The position numbers and the translations under genes are program-made. The notes beneath the pieces are model-generated. The model was not told where the DNA came from. It did not search any database and worked only from the letters and a program-made list of their open reading frames with translations. This document shows, in pieces, positions 34,720-43,573 of a stretch of 64,000 nucleotides of DNA (positions are counted from its first letter, which is position 1; every line of letters starts with the position of its first letter). The stretch lies in the NCBI RefSeq assembly GCF_900104215.1, contig NZ_FMXO01000010.1, positions 108,064 through 172,063 of the forward strand, given 5' to 3'. Source of the stretch: Desulfonatronum thiosulfatophilum. Its GTDB lineage: Bacteria > Desulfobacterota > Desulfovibrionia > Desulfovibrionales > Desulfonatronaceae.

Positions 34720-35421
34720 ATGACCGATTTCAAGACGCTGAAGAAGGAGTTCTCTTCCTTTTTAGTGCAGGATGATTGGCTGGAGAAGCTGAGTCCGTAT
34801 CTTGGACTTTCCCAGCGCAAGCTTCTGGGCCCCTTGTTTTCCCTGCTCCTTGCGCCGGAGCCGCTGTTGAAGTGGCGGGCCGTTTCGGCATTCGGTGTCG
34901 TCACGGCACATCTTGCTGAGCAGGATATGGAATCGGCGAGAGTCGTCATGCGCCGGTTGATGTGGAATCTGAACGAGGAATCCGGGGCGATCGGCTGGGG
35001 CGCTCCCGAATCCATGGGTGAGACCATGGCCCGCAGCCCCGGCCTTGCCCGTGAATTCCACCGGGTATTGATTTCCTATGGCCAGGAGCCGGTTTCCGGT
35101 GACGGCAATTACCTGGACCATGCCCCCCTGCGGTGGGGAGCCTACTGGGGGATGGCCCGCTTGGCCGAGGTTCAGCCGGAACTTATGAAACATGCCGTTC
35201 CAACCATTGCAGAACTCATTGCCGAGGATGATCCATTGGACCGGGCTGTCGGCGTTTGGGGGCTGGGCAGCTTGGGAGATGCCCAATATCTGGGCGCTTT
35301 GGAGATCTTGATTGATGACCGGAGCCAAACCTCGCTGTACCGTGACGATACACTGCAATCCTGTCGAATCGGCGATCTGGCGCTGGAGGCCATTTCCAGG
35401 ATTCAATCTGAAAAAGCCTGA
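34720..35421 (+). CDS. HEAT-repeat-like protein, dsr-linked (DVU0298-type)
   Basis: Soluble alpha-helical protein of 233 residues with HEAT-like helix pairs (KWRAVSAFGVVTAHLAEQDM, LRWGAYWGMARLAEVQPELM, DRAVGVWGLGSLGDAQYLGA). A conserved loop reads NEESGAIGWGAPESMGE. Similar proteins are found in Desulfovibrio, where the family carries the placeholder DVU0298; this link is from memory. HEAT proteins with such loops can act as lyases or binding scaffolds, so no function is assigned. It is the last gene of the accessory run and converges with cbiA/dsrN. Confidence 0.78.
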   Translation: MTDFKTLKKEFSSFLVQDDWLEKLSPYLGLSQRKLLGPLFSLLLAPEPLLKWRAVSAFGVVTAHLAEQDMESARVVMRRLMWNLNEESGAIGWGAPESMGETMARSPGLAREFHRVLISYGQEPVSGDGNYLDHAPLRWGAYWGMARLAEVQPELMKHAVPTIAELIAEDDPLDRAVGVWGLGSLGDAQYLGALEILIDDRSQTSLYRDDTLQSCRIGDLALEAISRIQSEKA

Positions 35422-35570
35422 AACGATGCACCCCGCCAAAAAAAAACTGACTGGCCGCCTTCGCGAGGGTCAACTGCTTGGCCTGAGGGCCGGCTTAGCT
35501 TGATATTGCTGCCCAGCAAATTTTAGTTTTTTTCGGTATCAGCGAATGAGCTGGAACAGCACGGGAAGGT

Positions 35571-37040
35571 TTACGCCTCAAGATTCATCTTGAGGTTTTC
35601 TCGTTGATAGGACCGTGCGGCGGCGACAAAACTCCTTGCCCAGGTGGGAACACCGAGGGCGTGCAAATGGGTATAGCACGCAAAGGTGTTTTTGTAGGTA
35701 AGACCGTCTCGGTTCTGGTCCATGCCGCATCCTCGTTTCATTTCCAAGGCAAACTGCATGTCACCGCGTAGCGGGGTGACACACTTCGAATAGTGAAATT
35801 CATGGCCGGTGAACTCCAGGCCCACAGGATGGAACGGGTTGGGGTGGATCACCCGGGCCACGGTGTAGCCAAGTCCCTGGGGTTTCGCGCAAAGCATTGT
35901 CTGCAGTGGAAAAACTCCGGCCATGGGATAGACGGAGTCACGACACACCAGGCTTTCGCCAAGATACATGAAACCACCGCATTCCGCATAGATGGGGAGC
36001 CCCTTGTGGGCCAGGCGGGCGACATCGTCGCGTACAGAGGTGTTTTGCGACAACTGAGCTGCTTGGGTTTCCGGAAAACCCCCACCGAGATAAAGACCGT
36101 GGATTTCAGGCCATGGATTAGCCGAAAGCAGGCTGAGTTCCACGAGTTCAGCACCTTGGGTTCGCAGTTCTTCAAGATTTTCCCTGTAATAAAACCAGAG
36201 AGCGGCGTCCCTGATCACACCAATCCGCACGGTTTGCGTGAACTCCTGATGCGTTGGCCGAAAGCCTGAATTTGCATCTTCGGGGGCCAGAGATGGGTTC
36301 GTGAAGGATTTTGTGGTGATCGTGAGAGGTTGAGGAAGGTCAAGAGGCGGTACGTTGGTGGCTAGGTTCCGGATGGCGTCAAGATCAATGCAATCCCGCG
36401 CAATATTCGCCAGAAGGTCCAGCGTGGTTTCAGCTTCCGAACACTCCTGATTGGAAACAAGCCCCATATGCCGTTCCGGAATGGGATCGGGATCGATTTT
36501 CGGCAGTATGCCGACCACAGGCACGTCCGTATACTGCTCGATGCATTGTCTCAGTATGGTCTTGTGTCGTTTTCCCGCGGTTCGGTTCAGTATCACGCCG
36601 GCAAGGTGCAGATTCGGCTCAAAGGCGCGACATCCAAGAATCATTGCGACCACGGTTCGGGTCATCTTGGTGCAATTCACGATGAGCACCACAGGGGCCT
36701 GCAGCAGCTTTGCCAATTCGGCCGTGGAATAGGATCCGTTGACGTCCTTGCCGTCAAAAAGCCCCCGGTTGCCCTCGACCAGAGCCATGTCCACACCGGC
36801 GGCTCCGCGTGAATAAAGATCAAGCAGGGCAGTCGTGGGCATCATGAAGGGATCAAGGTTGGATGCTTCCCGCCGGGCTGCCAGGCCGAGCCATGCAGCA
36901 TCGATGTAGTCCGGGCCTTTCTTGAAGGGTTTGACCCGCAGGCCCTTGTCGACCAGGCTGCGGCATAATCCAAGGGATATGATGGTCTTGCCTGCTCCTC
37001 CACTGAGACCGGCTAAAATCAGGCGAGGAGTTGTGCTCAC
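35571..37040 (-). CDS. dsrN: Cobyrinate a,c-diamide synthase family, DsrN
   Basis: Glutamine-dependent amidotransferase (489 residues). The N-terminal P-loop domain has GLSGGAGKT (11-19), KKGPDYIDAAWL and VEGNRGLFDG. The C-terminal triad-type glutaminase has the catalytic Cys in YAECGGFMYL and the His in GHEFHYS. CbiA homologues in dsr operons (DsrN) are thought to amidate siroheme for DsrAB; true CbiA makes cobyrinate diamide. One protein could serve both, since cobalamin genes are also present here. The gene follows dsrD after 217 bp on the same strand. Confidence 0.93.
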   Translation of the reverse strand: MSTTPRLILAGLSGGAGKTIISLGLCRSLVDKGLRVKPFKKGPDYIDAAWLGLAARREASNLDPFMMPTTALLDLYSRGAAGVDMALVEGNRGLFDGKDVNGSYSTAELAKLLQAPVVLIVNCTKMTRTVVAMILGCRAFEPNLHLAGVILNRTAGKRHKTILRQCIEQYTDVPVVGILPKIDPDPIPERHMGLVSNQECSEAETTLDLLANIARDCIDLDAIRNLATNVPPLDLPQPLTITTKSFTNPSLAPEDANSGFRPTHQEFTQTVRIGVIRDAALWFYYRENLEELRTQGAELVELSLLSANPWPEIHGLYLGGGFPETQAAQLSQNTSVRDDVARLAHKGLPIYAECGGFMYLGESLVCRDSVYPMAGVFPLQTMLCAKPQGLGYTVARVIHPNPFHPVGLEFTGHEFHYSKCVTPLRGDMQFALEMKRGCGMDQNRDGLTYKNTFACYTHLHALGVPTWARSFVAAARSYQRENLKMNLEA

Positions 37041-37257
37041 GGGTGAATTTCGAAATGTGGAAAAGTGTAGAAGGAAATTGTCGAGGAGGGTGGAGCAGTC
37101 AGAAAGAAAGGGGGCACCCCATAATAATGTGTCTTCCGTGGATCAGGCGGCGTGAATTGTCAAATAACTGGACTATTCATGCCCAAATACGCATATTCAA
37201 TAATTCAATTCGCAATCCAGGGCTGACTTGGTATTAAGGGAACCCCCGAAAGGAGCT

Positions 37258-37494
37258 CTATTCGCCTTCACCGGCTTGCTGCTTGCCGGCACCCTTAAGG
37301 CCGTAAAACGTTGTGCTACCGCTGGACCAATATTCAAGGATTTCTTCGTTGACCATTTGGCCAAGAAGCTTTTTGGTCTGCAAGGTTTTCATCTCCGGAA
37401 CCATGGCGGTCAAATCCTTGAAATAAAACTTGGATTTGCCCTTTTTGGACTTCATGCCCTCAACTATGGCCTGTCTTGCGGCTGCTTCATCCAT
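37258..37494 (-). CDS. dsrD: DsrD, activator of dissimilatory sulfite reductase
   Basis: Small winged-helix protein (78 residues) unique to dsr clusters, with the conserved KSKKGKSKFYFKDL and TLQTKKLLGQMVNEEILEYW segments. It was long thought to bind DNA but is reported to be an allosteric activator of DsrAB. It lies 54 bp after dsrB in the classic dsrA-dsrB-dsrD order, with GGAGTC before the ATG. Confidence 0.96.
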   Translation of the reverse strand: MDEAAARQAIVEGMKSKKGKSKFYFKDLTAMVPEMKTLQTKKLLGQMVNEEILEYWSSGSTTFYGLKGAGKQQAGEGE

Positions 37495-37548
37495 GTGAGA
37501 CTCCTTAAATTTGCTGCCCGGGTCGCCCCGGGCAGCAAGATAGGTTGA

Positions 37549-38700
37549 TTAGAACTTGAAGTTCGTTGTCTGACGCCAGGTTTCGTAGGCAGGATCACGG
37601 AAGTCGTCGATCAAGTGCCAGGTGAACTCCAGATCGCAAACTTCGAAGAATCGTTCCCACCCGATGCGCTCGGCCCATTCACCAAGACGCTCGTACTTGC
37701 GTGCGCCCGAGGAGTAGGCTTCCACGATCTGGTGGACCTTCTTGACCAACGTGGGCCAGCGGGGCGGCTCATTGGGCACGAAGTCCACAACGACCTTGGA
37801 GAACTTGGGATTGCTGCGGCGGTTGGAAACCTTGCCGCCGACCATGATGATCAAGCCGTCGCCGCCTTTACCGTCAGAGAGGGGCAGGGCGGGACACATG
37901 GTATAGCAGTTGCCGCAGAACATGCAGCGCTCGTTTTTGATCGCGACGGAGTTGACTTTGGTTCCGTCAGGGAGGTCCACTTTGGTCGGGCGGATAGCCG
38001 CGGTGGGGCAGGCGGCAACGGCCAGCGGCACTTCGCAGATGTTGTCCAGGGTGAAGTGGTCAACAATCGGGGGCTTACGGTGATATCCTACAAAGCCGAT
38101 GTCCGAGCAGTGCACGGCGCCGCACATGTTGACGCAGCAGGCCATGGACAAGCGCAAAGGAGCGGGCAGGCGCATGCTTGTGAACTCTTCGAAGAGATCG
38201 TCCATCACGGCCTTGACTGTTCCGGAAGCATCCGAGGCAGCAGTGTGACAGTGGACCCAGCCCTGGGTGTGGATGATGTTGGTCACGCCGGCACCGGTTC
38301 CGCCAATAGGGAATTTGTAGCTGCCGGCATCATGCTTGCGGCTGAGCAGGTCTTCTTTCAGTGGACCGACTTTGTCCTTGTTGTCCACCATGAATTCGAC
38401 ATTATGGCGGGTTGTCCAACGGACATGTCCACCACAGTGCTTGTCGGCAATTTCGCAGATTTCGCGAATTGTCTGCACGCCCATCAGCCGGGGAGAACCG
38501 ACGCGGATGGTGTAGACTTCGTCGCCGCTTTCGGCCTTGTGCATCAATATGCCGGGCTCAAGGATTTCATGGTAAAGCCATTTACCGTAATTGTTTTTGA
38601 GTACCGGCGGCAAAAAATCTTTGAAGTGCTTGGGGCCGATATCCGTGATCCGATTCTTCATCGGCTGTTTCGGATCATATCCTGAGGAAATGAATGCCAT
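37549..38700 (-). CDS. dsrB: Dissimilatory sulfite reductase beta subunit
   Basis: Catalytic subunit (383 residues) of the alpha2-beta2 siroheme enzyme that reduces sulfite. Siroheme and [4Fe-4S] ligands lie in [17 protein letters not shown], a ferredoxin-type insertion near residue 250 gives [19 protein letters not shown], and the N-terminal [21 protein letters not shown] region is typical. It starts 21 bp after dsrA with GGAGG before the ATG, indicating co-transcription. Length agrees with the family (about 380). Confidence 0.97.
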   Translation of the reverse strand: MAFISSGYDPKQPMKNRITDIGPKHFKDFLPPVLKNNYGKWLYHEILEPGILMHKAESGDEVYTIRVGSPRLMGVQTIREICEIADKHCGGHVRWTTRHNVEFMVDNKDKVGPLKEDLLSRKHDAGSYKFPIGGTGAGVTNIIHTQGWVHCHTAASDASGTVKAVMDDLFEEFTSMRLPAPLRLSMACCVNMCGAVHCSDIGFVGYHRKPPIVDHFTLDNICEVPLAVAACPTAAIRPTKVDLPDGTKVNSVAIKNERCMFCGNCYTMCPALPLSDGKGGDGLIIMVGGKVSNRRSNPKFSKVVVDFVPNEPPRWPTLVKKVHQIVEAYSSGARKYERLGEWAERIGWERFFEVCDLEFTWHLIDDFRDPAYETWRQTTNFKF

Positions 38701-38721
38701 TTTCTATACCTCCTGGGCTCG

Positions 38722-40035
38722 TTACATTTTGTGTCGGCTTCTGTAGTCTTCGATCTGCCTGTCCCAGCCACCCGGCACTTCTTCTTCCTTCCAGAAGATG
38801 TAGGGGTTGGTCCGAGGTTCCTGAACAACTCGCGCGTCAACTTCAAGTTCCATGACCTGCAGGATCTTGTACAGACCGACGCGTTTCATGGTTTCGCCGA
38901 CTCGCTCACGGTTCTTGCCTTCTTCCATCCAGAACTCGAAGAGCTTCTCGATCAGGTCTTTGATCTCGGTGTACGGAGCTTCGCACTTGATGAAGGGGAC
39001 GATCAGCGTTCCCATCTGTGCGCCATCCAGAATCGGAGCCTTGGCGCCCAGAAGCATGGCGCAACCGGTTTCTTCGCCGATTCTCAATGCGCGGGGCAGG
39101 GCATTGATGCAGTGCATGCAATGGTTGCACTCTTTGTCGTTGATCTTCAATGTGTTGCCTTCCATCCACATGCAGTTGGTAGGACAAAGATCAATGACTT
39201 CCTTATTGATGTCGAACTTACCCCAGTCGCGTCCGGAGTGGGCTCCGGCATTGGGCTTGATTTCGCCGCCGATGTAGGCCTTGACCGCTTCCTGGTCAAT
39301 GCGGATGTTGTCCTTCCAGAGTCCGATGAAGGAAAGGTCGGAACGGGCGATGGAGGCGACGCAGCCGTTGGGACAGCCGTCAACCTTGAACTTGAACTTG
39401 TACGGGAAGGCGGGACGGTGCAGGAAGTCCTGGTATTCAATGGTCAGGTCGTGGCACAGGTCCTGGGCGTCAATACAGGAGTACTGACAGCGGGACATGC
39501 CAAGACAGCTGGCGGGGGTACGCAGATTGGATCCGGAACCGCCAAGGTCGGTGTCCAGCTTGTGCGTCAGTTCGTAAAAGATTTCCTCCAGCTGCGGAGT
39601 GGTGGTGCCAAGCCAGACGATGTCGCCGGTCGAGCCGTGCATGTTGGTCAGACCGCTGCCGCGGAATTCCCACAGATCGCAGAGCTGCTTCAGGAAGTCT
39701 GTGGAGTAGTAAAACCCTGAAGGTTGGTTGACGCGGACGGTGTGGAAGTGCGCAACGCCGGGAAACTGCTCCGGCTGGTCACAGTACCGGCCGATAACGC
39801 CGCCGCCGTACCCGAAAACGCCTACTATTCCGCCATGTTTCCAGTGGGTCTCTCCGTCTGTGTAGGAGAGTTCCAGCACGCCGAGCAGATCTTCACAGAC
39901 ATCCACGGGGATTTGGTACTCAACGTTGTTAGCGTTTTTCGTCCTGGACTCCGCTTCCCGTTTGATGTCGGAAACAAAGCTGGGCCATGGTCCCTTTTCC
40001 AGCTCGTCCAACAACGGGGTCTTGTGTTTCGCCAT
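38722..40035 (-). CDS. dsrA: Dissimilatory sulfite reductase alpha subunit
   Basis: Alpha subunit (437 residues) with the siroheme-cluster motif region CLGMSRCQYSCIDAQDLCHD and the second pair GCPNGCVASIARSD. A ferredoxin domain follows (LCPTNCMWMEGNTLKINDKE, then CNHCMHCINALPRAL). The C-terminus ENPYIF-like region (RTNPYIFWKEEEVPGGWDRQ) is characteristic. It is the first gene of dsrABD-N. The ATG follows GAGGAGG. A promoter about 170 bp upstream is overlapped by a Rex-like palindrome. Confidence 0.97.
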   Translation of the reverse strand: MAKHKTPLLDELEKGPWPSFVSDIKREAESRTKNANNVEYQIPVDVCEDLLGVLELSYTDGETHWKHGGIVGVFGYGGGVIGRYCDQPEQFPGVAHFHTVRVNQPSGFYYSTDFLKQLCDLWEFRGSGLTNMHGSTGDIVWLGTTTPQLEEIFYELTHKLDTDLGGSGSNLRTPASCLGMSRCQYSCIDAQDLCHDLTIEYQDFLHRPAFPYKFKFKVDGCPNGCVASIARSDLSFIGLWKDNIRIDQEAVKAYIGGEIKPNAGAHSGRDWGKFDINKEVIDLCPTNCMWMEGNTLKINDKECNHCMHCINALPRALRIGEETGCAMLLGAKAPILDGAQMGTLIVPFIKCEAPYTEIKDLIEKLFEFWMEEGKNRERVGETMKRVGLYKILQVMELEVDARVVQEPRTNPYIFWKEEEVPGGWDRQIEDYRSRHKM

Positions 40036-40191
40036 TGTTCTGCCTCCTCGAAGGTTTTAAGGTGGTTCATTCACAATAAGAAGGGAACCGTCAGCCGGTT
40101 CCGTCCGACCAGGCACGAAAATCCGGCCGGAATGGCCCCCCTAGCTATGCTCACATGAATCCAAAGCCTGGAAGCTCTTGAAAAACATGCT

Positions 40192-40230
40192 TCGTGAAAT
40201 TTGTTACAACCGAAAAGCCTCTACTGTCAA
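40192..40230 (-). promoter_or_regulatory. dsrA promoter with overlapping Rex-like operator
   Basis: On the minus strand TTGACA (40230-40225) and TGTAAC (40208-40203) are spaced by 16 bases. TTGTAACAAATTTCACGA (40209-40192) overlaps the -10 box and agrees at 14 of 18 positions with the Rex-type palindrome TTGTGAAATATTTCACAA. The leader to the dsrA ATG is about 160 bases and contains a small hairpin GGAACCG/CGGTTCC. The rest of the 304-bp gap shows no gene. Confidence 0.55.
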
Positions 40231-40339
40231 GACAGATCCGGCTTGAGTGATTGAGGCATGAGTATTGCGTCGGCATAACGGGTTGCATGAAGGTTATTTT
40301 TGCTCATTTTCTCGAATTTGAAGGATTTGCTCGCCTATT

Positions 40340-40903
40340 CTATTCGTGGTGCGGGGATGCGCGGCGCACGCCCTTCCAGCCGTAACTGCTGGGCAGGGTC
40401 TTGCTGTTGTAGATTTTGCATTCAGCCCGAAACGGGCGCAACCTATTGTTCAGCAATTGAATTTGGTCCGCAAGTCGACGTTTATACGGAAAAAGCAGCG
40501 AGGCGCTTTTACGCTCCTCCAGGAAAAGAACGACCTCAATACGTAAAGGGTTGGTATTCTGAAAAAGTGCGCTTGCAAAGGGACGAAGTTCCTGGACATC
40601 CCATCGCCAAGCGGCAAAGAGTCCCGAAATGGTGTCCCGGACCTTTTGGGCGACTTCAGATGCAAGGCGTCCAGACAACAGGCGTTCCCGGTTGCGGGAT
40701 TCATGGCCGCTCAAGTCCTTGACCTCGATGAACACGACGTCCCCAGGAAGGCCCGAACCCGGACGGATGAGGATAAAGTCCACGGCCTTGCTTCCCTCGA
40801 CGCGGAGCATGGTGCCTCGATAAAATTTGGTCTCGTCGTATTTGCATACGGTAATGTCTTTGGAGAACCGAAAGAGCATGTCTCCTTCGGCGAACTCGAT
40901 CAT
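40340..40903 (-). CDS. PD-(D/E)XK-like nuclease-type protein paired with an ATPase
   Basis: Protein of 187 residues that I do not recognise as a named family. It contains a PD-(D/E)XK-type core: D42 in SKAVDFILIRPGSG and E60-V61-K62 in DVVFIEVKDLSG, on successive strands, followed by the helix LASEVAQKVRDTISGLFAAW. This is the arrangement expected of a Mg-dependent nuclease. Its ATG overlaps the stop of the upstream ATPase gene by 4 bp (ATGA), so the two are translated together. ATPase plus nuclease in this coupling is typical of phage-defence modules. The nuclease call is an inference from the motif. Confidence 0.65.
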   Translation of the reverse strand: MIEFAEGDMLFRFSKDITVCKYDETKFYRGTMLRVEGSKAVDFILIRPGSGLPGDVVFIEVKDLSGHESRNRERLLSGRLASEVAQKVRDTISGLFAAWRWDVQELRPFASALFQNTNPLRIEVVLFLEERKSASLLFPYKRRLADQIQLLNNRLRPFRAECKIYNSKTLPSSYGWKGVRRASPHHE

Positions 40904-41955
40904 GTAGCGGACTCCAGGTGTTGCTCCAGGTATCGATCGCTTTGTTCCAATTCCTCATCCAGGGCTGTAATATTGGGAAGCCCTTCAAGTTCATCTGCCT
41001 GATGAGCAACGGCTCCGCTATTGTTACATTCCAGGCCGGTAAACAGGGGCGAGATGGAAAAGTCCTTGCGCAGAAGGGCCAATTCCCGGAGCAGGAAAAG
41101 GTTGTGCGTGGCAATGACGATCTGGATTCCGGACTGGGCCGTGACCATCAGGGCCTTGGCCACCTTGCGGATAAGCTTCGGGTTAAGGTTGGCGTCGGGT
41201 TCGTCCCAGAAGAGAGTACTGCCCTTGCTCAAGGCGCCGTTCAGCAGAAGGTAAGCCAGCTGGGCGATTTTGCGCAATCCCTCAGCCAGCAGGCCGACCT
41301 CCAGTCGGCCCTTGTCCCGGGTATGAACATAAAAACGACCGTGTTCAAGAATGATTTTTCCCTGCAGAATAGACTCAAGTTCATCAATCAGGTTGACGAT
41401 GCCCGCAAGTTTGGCGGATTGAAGCGGGCCAGCCAGAAATTTTCGGCTCAAATCGTAATACGTCTCATCCAGAAAGAGTTCCCGACGATCATGGATAACG
41501 CTCAGGCTTGGGAAGATAGTCAGGATTTCCTTTGGCGGCATCATCACCGGTTCCTTGAAAGATCTGGAAGCCTTGTGCGTTTCCAAGGAGACCTTCTTGC
41601 GGCTGTTCGGAGCAAAGCTGAAGCCGAGGCTGCTTTCCAGGGCGCCATGTTCCATGAAGTGGGACTCAACCTTGCAGCGCGAGCGAACGGATGAACGGTT
41701 CACCAGCCCGCCGAGAAAGTCAGGTCGAAAAACAGCCACAAGCTTTTCCGCGATTCGTTCGTCCAGGTGGTAATGGATCGCCGGAACAGACGTCTCGGAA
41801 CTCTCACTTTGAATGGCGCACAAAACATAGGCCAGCTTGAGGAGGTGACTCTTGCCCGTACTGTTTTCCCCGACGATAATGTTCAGATTGCCGGTGAAGC
41901 GTAGTTGAAGCTCTTGGAAGATGGAAAAATTTGAGACGGCAAGGGATGTCAGCAT
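40900..41955 (-). CDS. ABC/RecF-type AAA ATPase (AAA_15/AAA_21-like)
   Basis: Soluble ATPase of 351 residues. Starts MLTSLAVSNFSIFQELQLRF with Walker A GENSTGKS (29-36), a signature-like helix LLAEGLRKIAQLAYLLLNG (223-240), Walker B TLFWDEPDANLNP (D251-E252) and H-loop ATHNLFLL (H284). This is the compact RecF/OLD-like ATPase head without a long coiled coil and without a Toprim domain. Proteins of this type power several two-gene anti-phage systems (Septu, PARIS, AbiL and others), each with a different effector. The first gene of the pair; GGAG precedes the ATG at 41955. Confidence 0.85.
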   Translation of the reverse strand: MLTSLAVSNFSIFQELQLRFTGNLNIIVGENSTGKSHLLKLAYVLCAIQSESSETSVPAIHYHLDERIAEKLVAVFRPDFLGGLVNRSSVRSRCKVESHFMEHGALESSLGFSFAPNSRKKVSLETHKASRSFKEPVMMPPKEILTIFPSLSVIHDRRELFLDETYYDLSRKFLAGPLQSAKLAGIVNLIDELESILQGKIILEHGRFYVHTRDKGRLEVGLLAEGLRKIAQLAYLLLNGALSKGSTLFWDEPDANLNPKLIRKVAKALMVTAQSGIQIVIATHNLFLLRELALLRKDFSISPLFTGLECNNSGAVAHQADELEGLPNITALDEELEQSDRYLEQHLESAT

Positions 41956-42160
41956 GGTGGAATACTCCGTTCGAACTGGCGGTTGCTGTGGCGCCGATTT
42001 TCAAGAACACTTGCATGAGATGAATGCCCCGTCAATGATGAATGTGAATGCGGCTCCTTGACTTCACCAATGAGAAACACGAATTGGTTGAGATCAATCT
42101 TTGACGAGACGACTCCATGTTCAAATTATTCATATTTGGAAGCATAACAGAGGAACGATG

Positions 42161-43540
42161 ATGCCGCGAACATTCGTTATTCAAGCCTTGACCACTGAAA
42201 AAGCGCTGGGGGAAATTCTTCTGCAGGGGTGGGTGCGCACCCGTCGGGATGCGAAGGGGTTTTCCTTCCTAGAGATCAATGATGGTTCCTGCCTGAAAAA
42301 TATTCAGGTGGTCATGGATCATGCCGCTGCGGATCATTTGTTCAGGGACGTGAACAACGGCGCGTCCGTGGAGATTCACGGCAGGCACGTGGCATCGCCG
42401 GCCGCGGGACAGAATTGGGAAGTGCAGGCGACAAAGGTGTTGCTGATCGGCCTGGCCGACCAGGAAACATATCCTTTGCAAAAGAAGCGTCATTCCGATG
42501 AATTTTTGCGGACCATCGCCCATCTGCGTCCCCGAACCAACAAGTACGGGGCCATGGCCCGGATTCGTTCCGAAGCGGCTTTTGCCGTGCACGCGTTCTT
42601 TCGCGAACGCGGATTCTGGCATCTGCACACGCCGATCATCACTGGTTCGGATTGCGAAGGCGCGGGGGAGATGTTTCGCGTGACGAGCCTACCGCTGGAC
42701 CACAAGTCGCTGCCCGGGTCCGACCCTTGTGCCGATGATTTTTTCGGCAGACAGGCCAACCTGACCGTTTCCGGACAACTGGAAGCGGAACTCTACGCCT
42801 GCGCTTTAGGCAAGGTCTATACTTTCGGTCCGACCTTCCGGGCGGAGAATTCGAACACGCCCCGCCACGCCGCCGAATTCTGGATGATCGAGCCGGAGTT
42901 CACCTTTGGCGATCTTGTGGGAAACATGGATCTGGCGGAGGAACTGACCAAATCCATGGTTCGGCACGTCATGGAGCATTGCACGGACGACCTGGAGTTG
43001 TTCGGCAAGTTCGTGGACAAGGCCCTGCTTGCCGATCTGGACATCCTTCTGGCCAAGCCCTTTGCCCGGATATCCTATGCCCAGGCCATCGAGATTCTCG
43101 AGGAGAGCCGGCGCGATTTTGAATACCAGGTGATTTTCGGATCAGACCTGCAGACCGAGCACGAACGCTTCCTGGCCGAGGAGCACTTCAAGCAGCCGGT
43201 CATCGTGCATGGCTATCCGCGGACCATCAAGCCGTTTTACATGCGCCTGAACGACGACGGCGAAACCGTGGCCGCCATGGATCTGCTGGTGCCCCGGGTG
43301 GGCGAGCTGGTGGGCGGAAGCCAGCGCGAGGAACGGCTGAACATCCTGACGGATCGCATGGACGAGCAGGGGCTGAGCCGGGACGCCTACTGGTGGTATC
43401 TGGATACCCGCCGCTTCGGCACCGTGCCCCACGCCGGTTTCGGCATGGGCTTCGAGCGCTTTCTGATGATGGCCACCGGTGCGACCAACATCCGCGACGT
43501 GATTGCCTTCCCCCGCACGCCGGGGCATTTGGAGTTCTAG
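42161..43540 (+). CDS. asnS: Asparaginyl-tRNA synthetase
   Basis: Class IIb aminoacyl-tRNA synthetase (459 residues). N-terminal OB-fold anticodon-binding domain (VRTRRDAKGFSFLEINDGSC), then class II motif 1 near AFFRERGFWHLHTPIIT, motif 2 FRAENSNTPRHAAEFWMIEPE and motif 3 GFGMGFERFLMMATG. The bacterial AsnS signatures VSGQLEAELYA and YTFGPTFRAEN are present. Two adjacent ATGs occur at 42158 and 42161; AGAGGA fits the second better. It begins 205 bp from the divergently transcribed ATPase gene. Confidence 0.96.
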   Translation: MPRTFVIQALTTEKALGEILLQGWVRTRRDAKGFSFLEINDGSCLKNIQVVMDHAAADHLFRDVNNGASVEIHGRHVASPAAGQNWEVQATKVLLIGLADQETYPLQKKRHSDEFLRTIAHLRPRTNKYGAMARIRSEAAFAVHAFFRERGFWHLHTPIITGSDCEGAGEMFRVTSLPLDHKSLPGSDPCADDFFGRQANLTVSGQLEAELYACALGKVYTFGPTFRAENSNTPRHAAEFWMIEPEFTFGDLVGNMDLAEELTKSMVRHVMEHCTDDLELFGKFVDKALLADLDILLAKPFARISYAQAIEILEESRRDFEYQVIFGSDLQTEHERFLAEEHFKQPVIVHGYPRTIKPFYMRLNDDGETVAAMDLLVPRVGELVGGSQREERLNILTDRMDEQGLSRDAYWWYLDTRRFGTVPHAGFGMGFERFLMMATGATNIRDVIAFPRTPGHLEF

Positions 43541-43573
43541 TTCGGGGCAGGCTTGGCTGCCCCCCCTCTCTGT

